Source: Cerrena zonata
Lineage: Eukaryota > Basidiomycota > Agaricomycetes > Polyporales > Cerrenaceae
Direction of reading: 5' to 3'
Assembly: GCA_038087015.1 (NCBI GenBank)
Contig: JASBNA010000003.1
Span: 1,240,001 to 1,304,000 of the forward strand
DNA length: 64,000 nt
Under the pieces are notes generated by a model, which made no database searches, was not told where the DNA came from, and saw only the letters and a list, made by a program, of their open reading frames with translations. A program made the translations under genes and the position numbers. Positions within the stretch are counted from its first letter, which is position 1. The number at the start of each line of letters is the position of its first letter. Below, piece after piece: positions 48,634-60,357 of the stretch.

Positions 48634-50211
48634 ATGCTCAGAGCAAGACCTTTGTCTACGCTTCCACGTAGCTCACTTCGTCTCTCTCGACCGCTAATAC
48701 TCAGGCATGTATCCAACAAATCAAAGACATCAACCACGCCCGATTTCTCTAAATCACCTGGTGTCATAGAGGAGAGCCTCATACAACACACCCTATTCAC
48801 TGTGGATTACTTCAAGCGGTTTCTAAAATACACTGCTGTCGGTCTGGTTGCCGTCGGTCTAACCACATGGACAGCATTTGAAGGAGCCCATTTCTGGGTG
48901 GAGCTAAAGGAGCTTGTACCCGAAACTGACCCAGAAGCTCGACAGTGGGAATGGAATAAAGAGGCAGAGAGGTGGACAGGAGGACCCTCAGGTGGTACTG
49001 ACCCCGGACTAGGATTCTTCGGTCGAAATGCGGTTCGCAGCGCATGGATGTCACTGAACTGGGGCACTGGGTCTACCAGCAGTGTGATTAACTCCCAGAC
49101 GTCTTCTGGCAGGGGTGACGGTTCGGGCAGCCTTAATGTCGTAGAATCCCGTCTAGAGTTCGCTCAGGCGTTTCTGAACGTTGCCCTTGGATATGCACTG
49201 CAGAAATCAGAATCTGGAAAATTGCGACCCGAAACTCTGCTTGAGCTTCTTCAGCGACGAGCCAGTGTTATGGAACTCATGGGCAGCAGGGACAATTTAT
49301 TCGAATCGAGAAGAGAAATGGAGAGAGTTTGGAGCATGCTTCCCGGAAATGGCATTGATGCTGCTCGCGCTGCACTCAAACTTGGTGATTTGAACCAGAG
49401 GTTGGGTGACCGTGACGATGCACTTGCCTGGTGGTCGAGAGCCATCCAGCTGGTACAAACCAAAGATTCGAAAATATCGGTCGAGATCCCACCATCTGTA
49501 CCTGGCACGCCACCTATCTCCCCGTTAGGGCAACGCACCCTTATTTCCACTTTGGTATCTCTATCGGCCTTCTATGCGACGACTGGACAGTTGCGCCAGG
49601 CTCGTGACGTACAAGAAGCATCTCTCAACCTCCTTAGATCCCTACCCCAACCGTCGTCATTCGAAACCACTTCCCCCGCACACGCATTACATGCTATGTA
49701 TATCCTTCATCGATCCTCGTTGCTTTCCATTCATCACGCAGAAGTATTATATGCCCTTCGGTCAAAACCCAATACCTCAATCGAATGGTTGATACGGGCA
49801 GCTGAATCATCTGAACGTGTAGCGTTTACTTTGACAGGACTTCCCCTCACCCACCCAGACGCTCCGGGAACCAGGATACCACATCCCCCATCTTCTGAAA
49901 CACCGTTGTTAGAGACATATGCGAAGTCTGTCTCCATGAAGAAGCCGGCAAGACATTTACTTCGCGACTCCCGCAGAACAGCAGCAGAGGCATGGAATCT
50001 TCTCGGGGTTCTAGCAGAGTCGTCGAGTGCCCCAGGTTCGACGGAGAAGGCGCTGCAGTACTATGAGCGTGCCTTAGGATGGGCTGGCGTCTCTGGTGAT
50101 CGAGCAGGTGGTATCGGGAAGGCAGGGGAAGGGACATTGGAGGCAGAATGGAAAACACTATGGAACAACTATGTTCGTACCAGGGACGCTGTAAAGAAGG
50201 TTTCGGAATGA
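48634..50211 (+). CDS. Mitochondrial TPR membrane protein, Mgr3-like candidate
   Basis: A single-exon gene, unlike its neighbours. The first ATG is at 48634, since the preceding in-frame codon is GTG. The N-terminus MLRARPLSTLPRSSLRLSRP is Arg/Ser-rich without acidic residues, a typical mitochondrial presequence. One membrane span follows (YTAVGLVAVGLTTWTAFEGA, about residues 68-87). The rest is helical with TPR-like units: AARAALKLGDLNQRLGDRDD then ALAWWSRAIQLV, LISTLVSLSAFYATTGQLRQ then ARDVQEASLNLL, and EAWNLLGVLAE with KALQYYERALGWAG. One span near the N-terminus plus TPRs facing out is the layout of yeast Mgr3, an adaptor of the Yme1 protease encoded 6.3 kb away. The assignment is by architecture only. 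Confidence 0.6.
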   Translation: MLRARPLSTLPRSSLRLSRPLILRHVSNKSKTSTTPDFSKSPGVIEESLIQHTLFTVDYFKRFLKYTAVGLVAVGLTTWTAFEGAHFWVELKELVPETDPEARQWEWNKEAERWTGGPSGGTDPGLGFFGRNAVRSAWMSLNWGTGSTSSVINSQTSSGRGDGSGSLNVVESRLEFAQAFLNVALGYALQKSESGKLRPETLLELLQRRASVMELMGSRDNLFESRREMERVWSMLPGNGIDAARAALKLGDLNQRLGDRDDALAWWSRAIQLVQTKDSKISVEIPPSVPGTPPISPLGQRTLISTLVSLSAFYATTGQLRQARDVQEASLNLLRSLPQPSSFETTSPAHALHAMYILHRSSLLSIHHAEVLYALRSKPNTSIEWLIRAAESSERVAFTLTGLPLTHPDAPGTRIPHPPSSETPLLETYAKSVSMKKPARHLLRDSRRTAAEAWNLLGVLAESSSAPGSTEKALQYYERALGWAGVSGDRAGGIGKAGEGTLEAEWKTLWNNYVRTRDAVKKVSE

Positions 50212-50476
50212 TCTTCATCGTCCAATTCGGGTGCCTTCGTGTAGCATATCCTTTCATTATTCTACGTGTAGTATATAGATTCTCAACCTTGTTTTTGCTT
50301 CCCCTCTGGCTGTCGCTTTAAGCCGACAGTTGCCTGTTTCTGTTCTGTGTGCCTATTATTCTATTACTCTATTACGTATATGGCCAAACTGAGATAAGCG
50401 GAGTTAGCCGACGAAGACAGCTTGAAGGACCTCGATCACGAGTGCATCTGCCTCGAAAGGAAGAATTGAGAGTGGT

Positions 50477-53400
50477 ATGCGCGCATTCCAGCCAATATCG
50501 CGCCTTGTGTGTCTCTCGCGTGTCGGTAGCCAGCGACCTCGTTATCCCTTCCATCGATCTACCATCTCACTCAACCCACAACTCAAGACCTTAGGCATAA
50601 GAAACATGGCTAATCTCGCTGCTGAACGTTTCTTCGCTGATCGTGCGAGTCCTTTGTGCAGTCTAGATGTTGCGAAGTCCTTCGCACAGCTAAGGTTCGG
50701 GTTTCTATCATACTTCTCCCGCAGTAGAATCGGAGCTGACGTATGTACTAGCACTAAGGAAAAGAAATACGCCCATTATATCGGTCAGGCTTCTTGGGCT
50801 GGTGCTCGCATTATTCAGGGGCAATGGACGCCTTTTGCATTGAGGCTTTACGACCTCTTGATCCTTGTATTCAGTGAGAAAGGAAAACTTGGTGACCTGG
50901 CCGCTCTTAAACAAAAGTCCGGTGTCACTGCTGACGAATGGGAGGACATACTCCAATACACCAGTCAGGTCAGTAATTACTCTCATTTTATGTTCTGATC
51001 TGTTTCTAATTTTAAACTCGTGTTTCATTCCCATAGGTATTGAGCAATTTGGTCAACTACAAGTCCTTTGGGTTTTCAAAGTTTGTCCCCCGTGCACCTG
51101 AAGCCGCATTTGCTGCCGTTGTCCAAAATTCAGTGAACGCTGCAAACGCCCTTCCATTGTGGAACGAGGTTTGTTTTATTATCTTCTTCCTATCTTGTCT
51201 TATGACGCTGACCCCATAATTAGCTCAAAGGTCACATCTACCAAACAACCCCCGATGATGCCAACTTCATCGGCAAGCGAAGCCTTGGTCACGTTTCCAA
51301 CTATTACCTCGGTGAGGCCCCTACGGATGAGGAAGTTACTGCAGTCCAAGCTGCAGCAGAAAAAATTGGCATCGACGTCTTGAGTACTCGGTACGCATGT
51401 CTCACTGCTGAGAATAAAATTGTAGTGATGCTCAGCTTGCTATGTACAGTGTGCGCAAGAACTCTGCAACTGACTTCACCCTACTTGTTGCATCTGCCAA
51501 CGCCCAGTCATCCTCATCACATGAATTCACTGTAGGTGACAAGAAGGCCAAAGCTTACTGTCGAGTATGGCGACTTCGCAGACGCACTATCAAAAGCTGC
51601 GACTGCTTTGAGAGAGGTAAATACTATAAATGCTTACCCAGATCCAAAGTTTTAAGCTTTCACATTCATTTCACATAGGCAAAGAAATACGCCGCAAATG
51701 AACATCAGGTCGCTGCTCTTGATGCTTACGCCGAGTCGTACGTACATCTTACAAATAACCTTATTACCACTTGACCTCAAATTACATGTCAGCTTTGAAA
51801 CAGGTTCGATCGAGGCTCACAAGAAGGGTTCGACTGAATGGGTCAAGGACGTCGGACCGGTTGTTGAGAGCTACATTGGCTTCATCGAGACCTACGTTGA
51901 CCCATATGGTGGTCGTGCAGAATGGGAAGGTACGACACCCATGGCTGTTGATACACGTAAAAAAACACAAACAGAAGGGCTCACAAATTTGTTAGGTTTT
52001 ACTGCTATCGTTGACAAACAACTCAGCGCCAAGTATGAGACCCTCGTGAACGGTGCACCAGACCTTATCAAGGTTCTCCCTTGGGGCAAAGATTATGAAG
52101 TTGACGTATTCCGCAAACCTGACTTTACAGCGTTGGAGGTGCTCACTTTCGCTACTGGAGGTAATATATACAGCTATCCAGTAGACTACTAGAGAACTAA
52201 ACGGTCTCTTGTTTAGGTATCCCTGCTGGAATTAATGTAAGCTCCTGGCTCTATTCTGCGTTTAGATCCTGAATCAAACGTTACTATTACTAGATTCCGG
52301 TAAGTGTAGCACATAACCATATCCACCCATCAAACTCACTTACGCTCATTTAGAACTATTATGAAATCAGGGAAAGTACTGGCTTTAAGAACGTCTCCCT
52401 AGCTGTGCGTACTAAATTCATTTCCTATCCTGAGCATCACTAAATATTTTATGTCAATAGAACATCCTTGCTGCTAAGGCTCCAAGTTCGTCACACTACT
52501 TGAACGCTAAAGTTTTTTTCGTAAACCTTAAAAAATTGTACAGATGAGGAACTCACGTTCATCCACCCCGACGACGCTGATCTCTACAACGCTTGGGATT
52601 CCCGTGCCTTCGAGCTTCAGGTCGCTAACCACGAGTTGCTCGGTCACGGTAGCGGCAAACTCTTCTCCGAGGATGCTGATGGCAAGCTAAACTTCGACCC
52701 TAAAAAGGTACTTCCATCTTCAATCTAACATCCCTTCATAACACCTTTTGACTATTTTTTGTCGCAAGGTCATTAACCCTCTCACCGGTAAACCTGTGTA
52801 AGCATTTAGTGTATAATAATCAATTCAAAAACTAGTCTAACAGGTCGATTTTACAGTGACTCCTGGTATAAGCCCTGGACAGACTTCATCCTCTGTCCTT
52901 GGCGAAGGTGTCCTCGTCGATGGAGGAATGCCGTGCTGAGACTGTAGCCTTGTTCCGTACGTTTCCCCCGTTCTTACATAGCTGCGTACCAACTAGACAC
53001 TCCTGAGCAGTTGCCAGCGAACAGAAGATCCTCGACATCTTCAATGTACGCGATTCAGATTGGGACACTTGCAAACTAACACCAAAACGATTGACCTGAC
53101 CTCTTCTGCAGTACAAAACCAAGCAAGATATCGAAGAAGTCCAGTACATCACATTCTTGCTCATGGCTCGCGCAGGTCTTCGTGCTCTCGAGTTCTATGA
53201 TCCCGCGACCAAGAAGCACGGTCAAGCCCACATGCAAGCTCGGTAAGAATTTCGACTCAAGAATTTGGCTCCAGATTGTCTGACATTGACTCCACCTAGT
53301 CTTGGTATCACCCAACACTTGATCCGATCTGGCATTGCTCGTCTTGAAGAGATTCGCGGAGCCGATGGCAAGCTGGAGAATCTCTACGTCAGGGTACGCT

Positions 53401-53818
53401 ATCTATTACATACCTGATCGTCCCTAAGCTCACTCCTATACTACTATTTCTATCATAGGTCGACCGAGAGAAGGTCTTGAAGGAGGGCCGCGCAGCCGCT
53501 GGCAAACTCTTGATCGAGCTCCAAGTTCGCAAGAGTACCGCAGACGGTGCTGGTGCTCGTCAATTCTACACTGAGCTCACGACACCTCTGCCCTGGTTGG
53601 GATGGCGAGATCCGAGACATTGTCTTGAAGAAGAAATTGGTTTGTCTCTCAACCCGTTACAAGTAGAGTATGTTCGTTGACTCGTGCTCCTTGCTATAGC
53701 CGCGCAAGATCTTCGTCCAACCCAACACCTTCATTCAGGGTGACGAACGTCGAGCTGAGGGAGTACCCTCTCACCACCTGCTGGTGTCATCCAGAGCTTC
53801 ATCGAGAGAGAACTCTGA
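50477..53818 (+). CDS. Dipeptidyl peptidase III (several one-base frameshifts)
   Basis: Zinc exopeptidase that removes N-terminal dipeptides (peptidase family M49). The frame from 50477 ([20 protein letters not shown]) adds a basic leader before [15 protein letters not shown] at 50606, so a mitochondrial and a cytosolic form are possible. The catalytic motif is intact: [16 protein letters not shown] (HELLGH), followed by the second zinc-ligand segment [16 protein letters not shown]. Other conserved parts are [34 protein letters not shown] and [20 protein letters not shown]. Single-base shifts are needed near 51550-51552 (extra A), 52873-52875 (extra C), 52907-52908 (extra G), 53591-53593 (extra C), 53741-53750 (one extra base) and 53777 (one missing base). 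All flanks still match the family, ending [10 protein letters not shown]. About 15 introns are present. Confidence 0.88.
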
Positions 53819-54136
53819 TCATATCTGACGATCTTGTTTGCTTCATTCTCTGGTAGACAACCTGGACTCATAGTATTAGTAAAATCGACATGAACGTGAA
53901 CTAGGTGTGCGATGGACAACAATGTTAAATACGGATGTACAATATGACTACAGCGTGATAAGGGTATTGTGAACAAAATCCGAAGGATGTGTGTGTGTAT
54001 GTGTTCGGTGCTCTATGCGATATGGTGTGTAGATGAATTACGATGAGAGTGCTGGAGAACATTGTTCAGATTTTGTTGTACGGCGAAGCAAATATGGCAC
54101 TCACCAGGTATCCAAAACAAAATGTGAATCTAGTGG

Positions 54137-55733
54137 TCAAGTCTCGCGAACTAAGGCAACTACGACGGTCACGTCATCTACTTTCTGTGAATGGAAAGAT
54201 ACGATTAGCAAGAAGGATGGGTGACATATTTGGACAGTTGCCTTACCCCACCACGGTAGTACAATCCCTCTCGGGCTGCTGCTCTTTCAAAAGGACTCAT
54301 TCGTTTTTTCTTGCCCATGCATATTTGTGCATAGTCAACTATTCGGTCGGCGATGGCTTGCACCTGAAAATCCTCCTGATGCTAGGAGTGATAGGCATAA
54401 ATATGCACCTTCAATGTTTTATAGAGAGCTAGTAACATACCGTAGGGTTCTCGCTGGAACGCGGTGGTTGTGGTAGGTCATTAGGTGTTGGTATGCTATT
54501 AAATTGTCGAGAGACAAGAGAACATATTGATACGATCTCCGATGGGAATACATTATCTGATAAGCCGTCGGTCTGAAAATGCGAAAACTCGTGAATGAAA
54601 AGGGTAATAGTAGCAAGTCAGAAACCTACATAAAGGATGATGAGATCCCCATCTAATACTTTTGTTTCGTAGAGGTCGGCCTCGCGCGGGGAATCTTGTA
54701 ATGTTCGCGAGAAGCCGCGTGGAGGTAGTTTGGTCAATTGTCTAGGATATGTATGTTTCAGACGAAGCTACTTATCCTTATAGAAAGTATACATACTTTG
54801 GGCAATTAAAGAAATGCGTCTGAGGTGCTTGATTATGGATAACAGTAGACGATCGAATTATACAGAATCCGCTGTCTCCTAGACTGCGGTACTCATTAAT
54901 ATTGGACATATCCTCAATACCAAAGGACTACAACTTACTTAGCCGATCGGAGCACTCCGGTTCCTGCATTAAGGTTTACTATGCATGCGGTACTGGACCC
55001 TGAAATACACAAGAATACATTTGGATCAATTGGGCATAACAACAGAATTCGGCAACATACCAGCCGTAACGCCGCGTTCACGCAGCACACCGCCATAGGC
55101 AAGTTCTAGACACTCATGTGGAGTTAACTCCCAACCTTCCACTTGCTCGCGCTCCTCATAGGGTTGAGTTGGATCAATCTCGGGTTCACCGGGCCATGAG
55201 GTTTTCGCATAACGGTGTGCATGATACATGAGAGCCTGCGAAAATAGTGACGGGTCTACCCCCGAGTCTACCCAGCCACCTACGCCGTCCGCGACGCCCA
55301 TAGAAATGCCCTAACCAACCGGAGAAACAAAATGGATTGGGAGAAAAGTAAATTCGCCAATAGAAGGCTTACCTACCGACTGGTTTCGCATCTTATTGCG
55401 TACGACATACTAGTTATTAAGGATCAATGAACAAAATCGAAGAAGTATTAGGAAACACACATCTTGAATATAAAAGAAGTCTTCCCCGATATGTGTCTCG
55501 GGACGAGCCTTAGGATGTGAAAGCGTTTTATCACGCCACGTTCCTATGGGACTATCCTCCGGGAAAGGGAAGGTCTTGAGACGCTTGTGTTGTGCATCTG
55601 GTGGCTTTCCAGCCCAGCTTGCGCCAACATGAAACCGAAAAGGACGGGGAAGCGTTGAAGTCGATGAATGCCGTAGACCAGACGTAAGTATATTTCGTTT
55701 GAGAAAGTTTGACCGAAGTAAATGTGATTTCAT
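54137..55733 (-). CDS. PTC7-like mitochondrial PP2C phosphatase
   Basis: Metal-dependent Ser/Thr phosphatase related to yeast Ptc7, which controls coenzyme Q synthesis. The ATG at 55733 gives MKSHLLRSNFLKRNILTSGL, a basic leader. The Ptc7 hallmarks follow: HIGEDFFYIQD, SMGVADGVGGWVDSGVDPSL (DGVGGW metal site) and FSQALMYHAHRYA. Then come SSTACIVNLNAGTGVLRSA, LGDSGFCIIR and GDLIILYTDGLSDNVFPSEI. The C-terminal exons read VQAIADRIVDYAQICMGKKK, RMSPFERAAAREGLYYRGG and, after a last intron, KVDDVTVVVALVRET with TGA at 54137-54139. That final exon restores the conserved KxDDVTVVVA end, which is why I extend the model past the first in-frame stop. No frameshift is needed. Confidence 0.85.
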
Positions 55734-56310
55734 AGCATGAAATCAGGAGTGGATGGGCTAATAAACTACAAACGCAAGAGAGAATAGTGCTTTCTGAGAC
55801 TAGGCTAGGTAGCCCTATGACGGTGGAACGACGATCGTGCGATGACCCAACCTGTGTAACAACTTTCAGGGCTGGCGCTCAAAGTGTTCCACCATATATG
55901 GCAGGTATCGTGGTACGACAGTGGGTCATCCGACATCGAGATGTCCGAAACGACACATCGTTACAGATGCGATTCATGTGGTCAGACTCATAAGTCAGCG
56001 GCAAAGGGCCCAAGTCTTCTGTAAGTTCTGCCATGCTATGTACGCCTCGCGGCATTGAAGACTACGACACCAAGTTGATCAATTAGATCAAACTTGGACG
56101 GATATCTACGGGTATCATATGTGACATTGGATACAAGAACATTAGATGAGGCTTCAAGCTTTAGTTGTAATACAGGGTAGGTGATCGGTAATTACGGGTG
56201 TGATTATGAGGGAAAGAGAGGAAACATATAAGAAAAGCCCGTTCATCCCCAGGGGTCAGTACGACACCAGCACCGTTGCGAGCACAGCAGACCATCTTGA
56301 ACCAACCAGT
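55734..56310. promoter_or_regulatory. Divergent upstream region, PTC7-like / cupredoxin
   Basis: 577 bp between divergent start codons with no coding signal and no named motif that I can support. Confidence 0.4.
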
Positions 56311-57214
56311 ATGTTTAGACTTCTTCCCCTAACAATTGTTATTCTCGCAGTGGCGGTTCGGGGACAAGATTTCGAACATATCTCCATCGGTCCCCAAAGC
56401 GATCCACTTTCCGTTATCCCCGCGTTCGTCAACGTGGACCAAGGGACGTTTGTAACACTGCAATTGTGAGTATTTCCCGAAGAAGACAGCTTCAAAATCG
56501 AATTAAGTGTTTTTTTACAGTGGTCCAGGAAGACACAGTATCAGGCAATCCACTTTCGAAGACCCCTGCACCTTTGGAGGAGGGTTCTGGAGCTGGAACT
56601 ACACGTTAGTCTTCGCCTATCTCGGTGTTGTTGTGCAAGACTGATCGTTTTGAATAGGACGAGCGACCCAGACTCGTTCGTCATCCTCGACGTGTGGCAG
56701 AACTCCAACGATAAACAAGCACTTTATTTCTTTGATGCCGAGAATGATAGCTGTGAACAGGGTATGTATACCGTCCTTACTGATCAAGTGTTCTCATGAC
56801 CGCAATCTCACTGAACTTCATAGGCATGGTCTTTCGCTATCAACCCTCCAAGCGAAGACGCATTCAATGAGTTCAGGGACAGGGCCATCAATGGAGACGT
56901 AGCGAGAAGCTCTACTGTAGCCTCGTTCGTCCCCATAACCACTGTTCCCGAGCCATCTAGTACAAGGGCGGCATCGTCGTCGGTATCTAGTAGTGCCCAG
57001 ACAGCTAGGACCACCTGCGAGTCTTTCTGCTACCGGTACCACTACCGTGTCTCGAACTACCTCGAGCTCTTCCTCTTCCTCTACGTCCTCCTCAAACGCC
57101 AATCCTAATGGAGATGATCGTGACGGAGCGGCATCTCTATTGGTCGGTAAAACAGTGATCATTGCCACCGTCATGAGCCTTTTGGCTAGTTGGGCGATCT
57201 CTGAGAATATTTAG
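56311..57214 (+). CDS. Secreted Ser-rich cupredoxin-like protein (frameshifts)
   Basis: The start MFRLLPLTIVILAVAVRGQD is a clear signal peptide. The mature part has the fungal extracellular cupredoxin pattern: VIPAFVNVDQGTFVTLQ, SGPGRHSIRQSTFEDPCTFG (His-Ser...Phe...Pro-Cys), GGFWSWNYT and FVILDVWQNSNDKQALYFFD. After it come a Ser/Thr-rich stalk (SRTTSSSSSSSTSSSNANPN) and a hydrophobic C-terminal span (VGKTVIIATVMSLLASWAI), which suggests a GPI anchor or membrane attachment. Two one-base shifts are needed: an extra T in TTT 56832-56834 (GMVFAINPPSEDAFNEF) and one extra base between about 57,000 and 57,020. Such proteins are common at fungal cell walls; copper binding is not certain because not all ligands can be assigned. 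Confidence 0.75.
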
Positions 57215-57391
57215 TACTCGCCTGTAGTGACATTGAGTCGGGTTTACTCACACTCCATACACACACCCTTTGACTCTTAACATCCCATAACGATATACGC
57301 AGAGCACGCTCTTTTGATTGGACAATATATTAATTCCAAGTATATTCCGTTAGCACATACACACCTAAGCATATACAGTCAACGACGCTCT

Positions 57392-59592
57392 TCAGTTGTT
57401 AGTACTGGCCTTCTTCGTGGAAGAAGTGTTCCCCGATGACCCTAACGAAAGACGACCAGATGACGAAGAGCTCGGCGTAGTAAATGCTGCTAGTGTCAGC
57501 TGTTTCAATCCACTTGATGACTCTTCACTTTTCCGCCTTTTCCCTTTAGTGCCAAGAAGTATAGCCTTGTGTGCTTCCGTATCAATCTTTAAGTCCTTAC
57601 GTAGTTCAGGAGGAAGTGGAGGCATCGGTAAGGCAGTTAAGGGTTTCAATTTCTCGGGAGGTGCAGTTATCGGAGCGAGTCGTATCTTGGATTTCTTTTG
57701 TCTCCTTGGAGAGGGTGGCGAGTCGTCATCAGAGTGGATTGTAGCATCGTCAGAGCTGCTCAAGTCAGAATCCGGACGAGCATCAGATTTCCTGACAATC
57801 TTTCGATTCTTCTTCGTTCGTACTTTGGAGGCCTTCGCTTTATCCTTCTCCATCTCCTCACGTCGGCTAGCTTCGACGGATGCAAGAAGAGCTGGGTCGA
57901 TTGTTGGTATACCACTCGTCCGAGAAGAAACTGACTTTGCACTCCTAGGTCGTGTCGGTTCTTTGAAATCATCAGCGTTAGGGAAAGGCCGTTGAGGTTG
58001 TTTACCCAAAGCCACCTTAGTCAAAGGACGCGCTCTGTCTTGTGCAGCCTTGGCCAAAAGGTCAGGATCAATCCCCGAGTGTACATCGGACCTGCGTTGG
58101 AATGGATTATCACGGATACTCTGGGCACATTTGGAAGGGCCGGCAATCGGTGGCTGCAATTTCAGCCTTCTTTCCAACAAGGTTCATGACAGACTCTACG
58201 CTCTCCCTAGCCTTCTTTGTGTTCCGCGCATCGTTGCCAAATAGTGTCTTCATAGCACTTTCTGATCGGTGCCGTTTCAAAGAGCGACGAACAGAAGAGG
58301 TTGAAGGAGGGGTAGACGACTTGCTTGTGTCGTAAGGAGGTGGCGGACGGAAAAGCATAAGAGGGTTCTGATTTGAGTGTGAAATAGACACTGAGTCTCT
58401 CGCCCTGTTATCCGCTATTCTGACCAGAGCCTGCAGGTCTCGGTCTGAGGGGCTTGCTCGGATACTAGATAGAAAATTTCGGCGAGTTTGATGATCGACA
58501 TCATCTAAAAAATAGCGCGATTTCGCAACGTTGGTGTCTGATCTCGAATAACAGAGTACTTGTGGTCTGATTCGGCCTTTGTAGCCGCATGGTGTAATGT
58601 AGTGATGTGTAGGATATAGGGTTTGGGATGGCTGAAAAGTCGAGATGGATGTCCAGGATCTGCCTTAGCTGCGAGAGCGGAGAGGTTGTGCAGAGAGGTG
58701 GAGAGTGGAGTAGGGTGGTAGAGCTCGCTGTCTTGGGGAGGAAGACCAAAACAAGTTCCTTGAGCGGAGGAAGGTTTACACTTCGTACCACGAAGATCTG
58801 CCACTGAATCAGTACCAGCACAGTCTACGTCCCATTGGACTCACCGACGACACTTAGCAAGGGAAACTTGGATAAAGCTTTGATAACTGAACTTTCTATA
58901 AACATACAGTCCCAGAGGTAGAGCACGCGCAGACTCCAGGGGCCCCTTCGGCTCCCAGTAAGTCCATCGGTCAACAGAGTATACGATAGTCTCTCAATAC
59001 CCCATGACGAGAGTGGAGTGCGCCCTACATCGAGAGCTACCAGCGAATGCAATGCACCCAATTGGTCGATGGTATCATCATCTACTTCCTTTCTTCCATA
59101 GAGCTGAACTATGGTGATGAGAGAAAAGTCTGAGGTAGATGGTATTTGTTGTAGCAGAGGAACGTGTGTGTCGGATAGAGGAATATCGTAGCTTCTGAAC
59201 ACATCTGGGAGCGGTGATATGATTTGAATCATGGCTGCCCATAGTCGGGGATCTACAGCCTTCAGAAAGCTAGTTTCGTTAGGATTTTCGTGAGAGTATC
59301 CGGGAACTAACGACCTGACGAGGTCGTAGTCCGAAGGGGATTTCGGCTTCTCATAATAAACACGAAAGGTCCCGAGCCAATCCAATTGATCGGGGTAGGT
59401 AGCAAGTTGTCGTATACACAAGGCCCTGAGAGAGGGGACATATGTCGAAGGTTTGCTTGCAGTAAGCTTTGAAACCTCCTCGTATGGGCCTGGTATATTT
59501 ACTGGGAATTCATATTTCGAAATATCGGTGCCTGCATCGTCTGTTGCCCTAGTTCGATTGGGCTTCCACAGCAGGATAGGCTGGCGTGACAT
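57392..59592 (-). CDS. LRR-like protein with disordered tail and PCNA-binding-like motif (two frameshifts)
   Basis: No named family is recognised. The ATG at 59592 gives MSRQPILLWKPNRTRATDDA. The first ~255 residues show leucine-rich-repeat character: YVPSLRALCIRQLATYPDQL, LGALHSLVALDVGRTPL, RVLYLWDCMFIESSVIKALS and KFPLLSVVDLRGTKC. A 47-bp intron near 58,815 joins the second exon. The rest is charged and Ser-rich, with SSTPPSTSSVRRSLKRHRSE, basic nuclear-localisation-like stretches (KVRTKKNRKIVRK) and, near the end, LKQLTLAAF at 57482-57502, a PIP-box-like QxxLxxF. Two one-base shifts are needed: one missing T at the A-run 58507-58512 and one extra base near 58178-58184. Three MCB boxes lie upstream. 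A role in replication or repair is inference. Confidence 0.65.
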
Positions 59593-59735
59593 GGTACGAG
59601 CAAAGAATTAGTTTATGGGAAAGTTAGACCCGTTTTATATCCCTGCTGGCCTTGGATATCTTGGGCGAGGGTATGCATCAACCAGAAATTCAGAAGAGGG
59701 CAAGACCGATCGCGTGGTGGACGTGACGTCGTAAA

Positions 59736-59775
59736 ACGCGTGGGCGCGAACGCGACGCGTCTACTAGCTACGCGT
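59736..59775. promoter_or_regulatory. Cluster of three MCB (ACGCGT) boxes
   Basis: ACGCGT occurs at 59736-59741, 59755-59760 and 59770-59775, that is 144-183 bp upstream of the ATG of the LRR/PIP gene. ACGCGT is the MluI cell-cycle box bound by MBF in yeasts, which drives G1/S genes of DNA replication and repair. Three copies in 40 bp is far above chance. The next gene on the other side starts 580 bp away, so the minus-strand gene is the likelier target. Confidence 0.6.
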
Positions 59776-60357
59776 TGTTTATTGATGTTTGATCATTTAC
59801 ATCGTAACCCACCAGCCTTTGTACGAGAACTACGATGAACTACGGTACTCTCGTTTGGTCTTTAAAACTGGAAAAGAGACAGGAAAAAGACACATGGTTT
59901 TAAAATTCTTACTTTTAAACTTAGAACCTGACTTGTAGATTCGATGTTGAACGTTAATGAACATTCACCTCTAGAAACCAAACGAATACTTAGGATTGTT
60001 GCTCGAAGTCCCAATTCCCGAGGTTCTCAAAAAATTGTGACCTTCCTCGGAGCCGTATTCCTCAAGTAGAGCACTTGACTATGATCAGAGGGTCAATTCG
60101 GCCTCCTCTGGCATCCCCAATCGTCTAGTAGGCTCTCCAACGGATCACGATGTCAGCTTCACAAATTACAGTGTCAAACGTAAACCCATATTTCTCCTTC
60201 CGACTCGTTGAAAACGAATGTGGAGCTACGAGGAGGGTGTTTTCAATGACCATCTCAGGAAGATCACGTCACCAACATCAGCATGTTCATAAGAAGTTTA
60301 GATGCTCGGGATAACTGACCAGGACCTTATCAAATTATCCTCCTACTAGTATTTACA
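59776..60357. other. Intergenic region left of the small unknown gene
   Basis: AT-rich 582-bp stretch with no coding signal. It precedes the small plus-strand gene at 60358. Confidence 0.4.
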
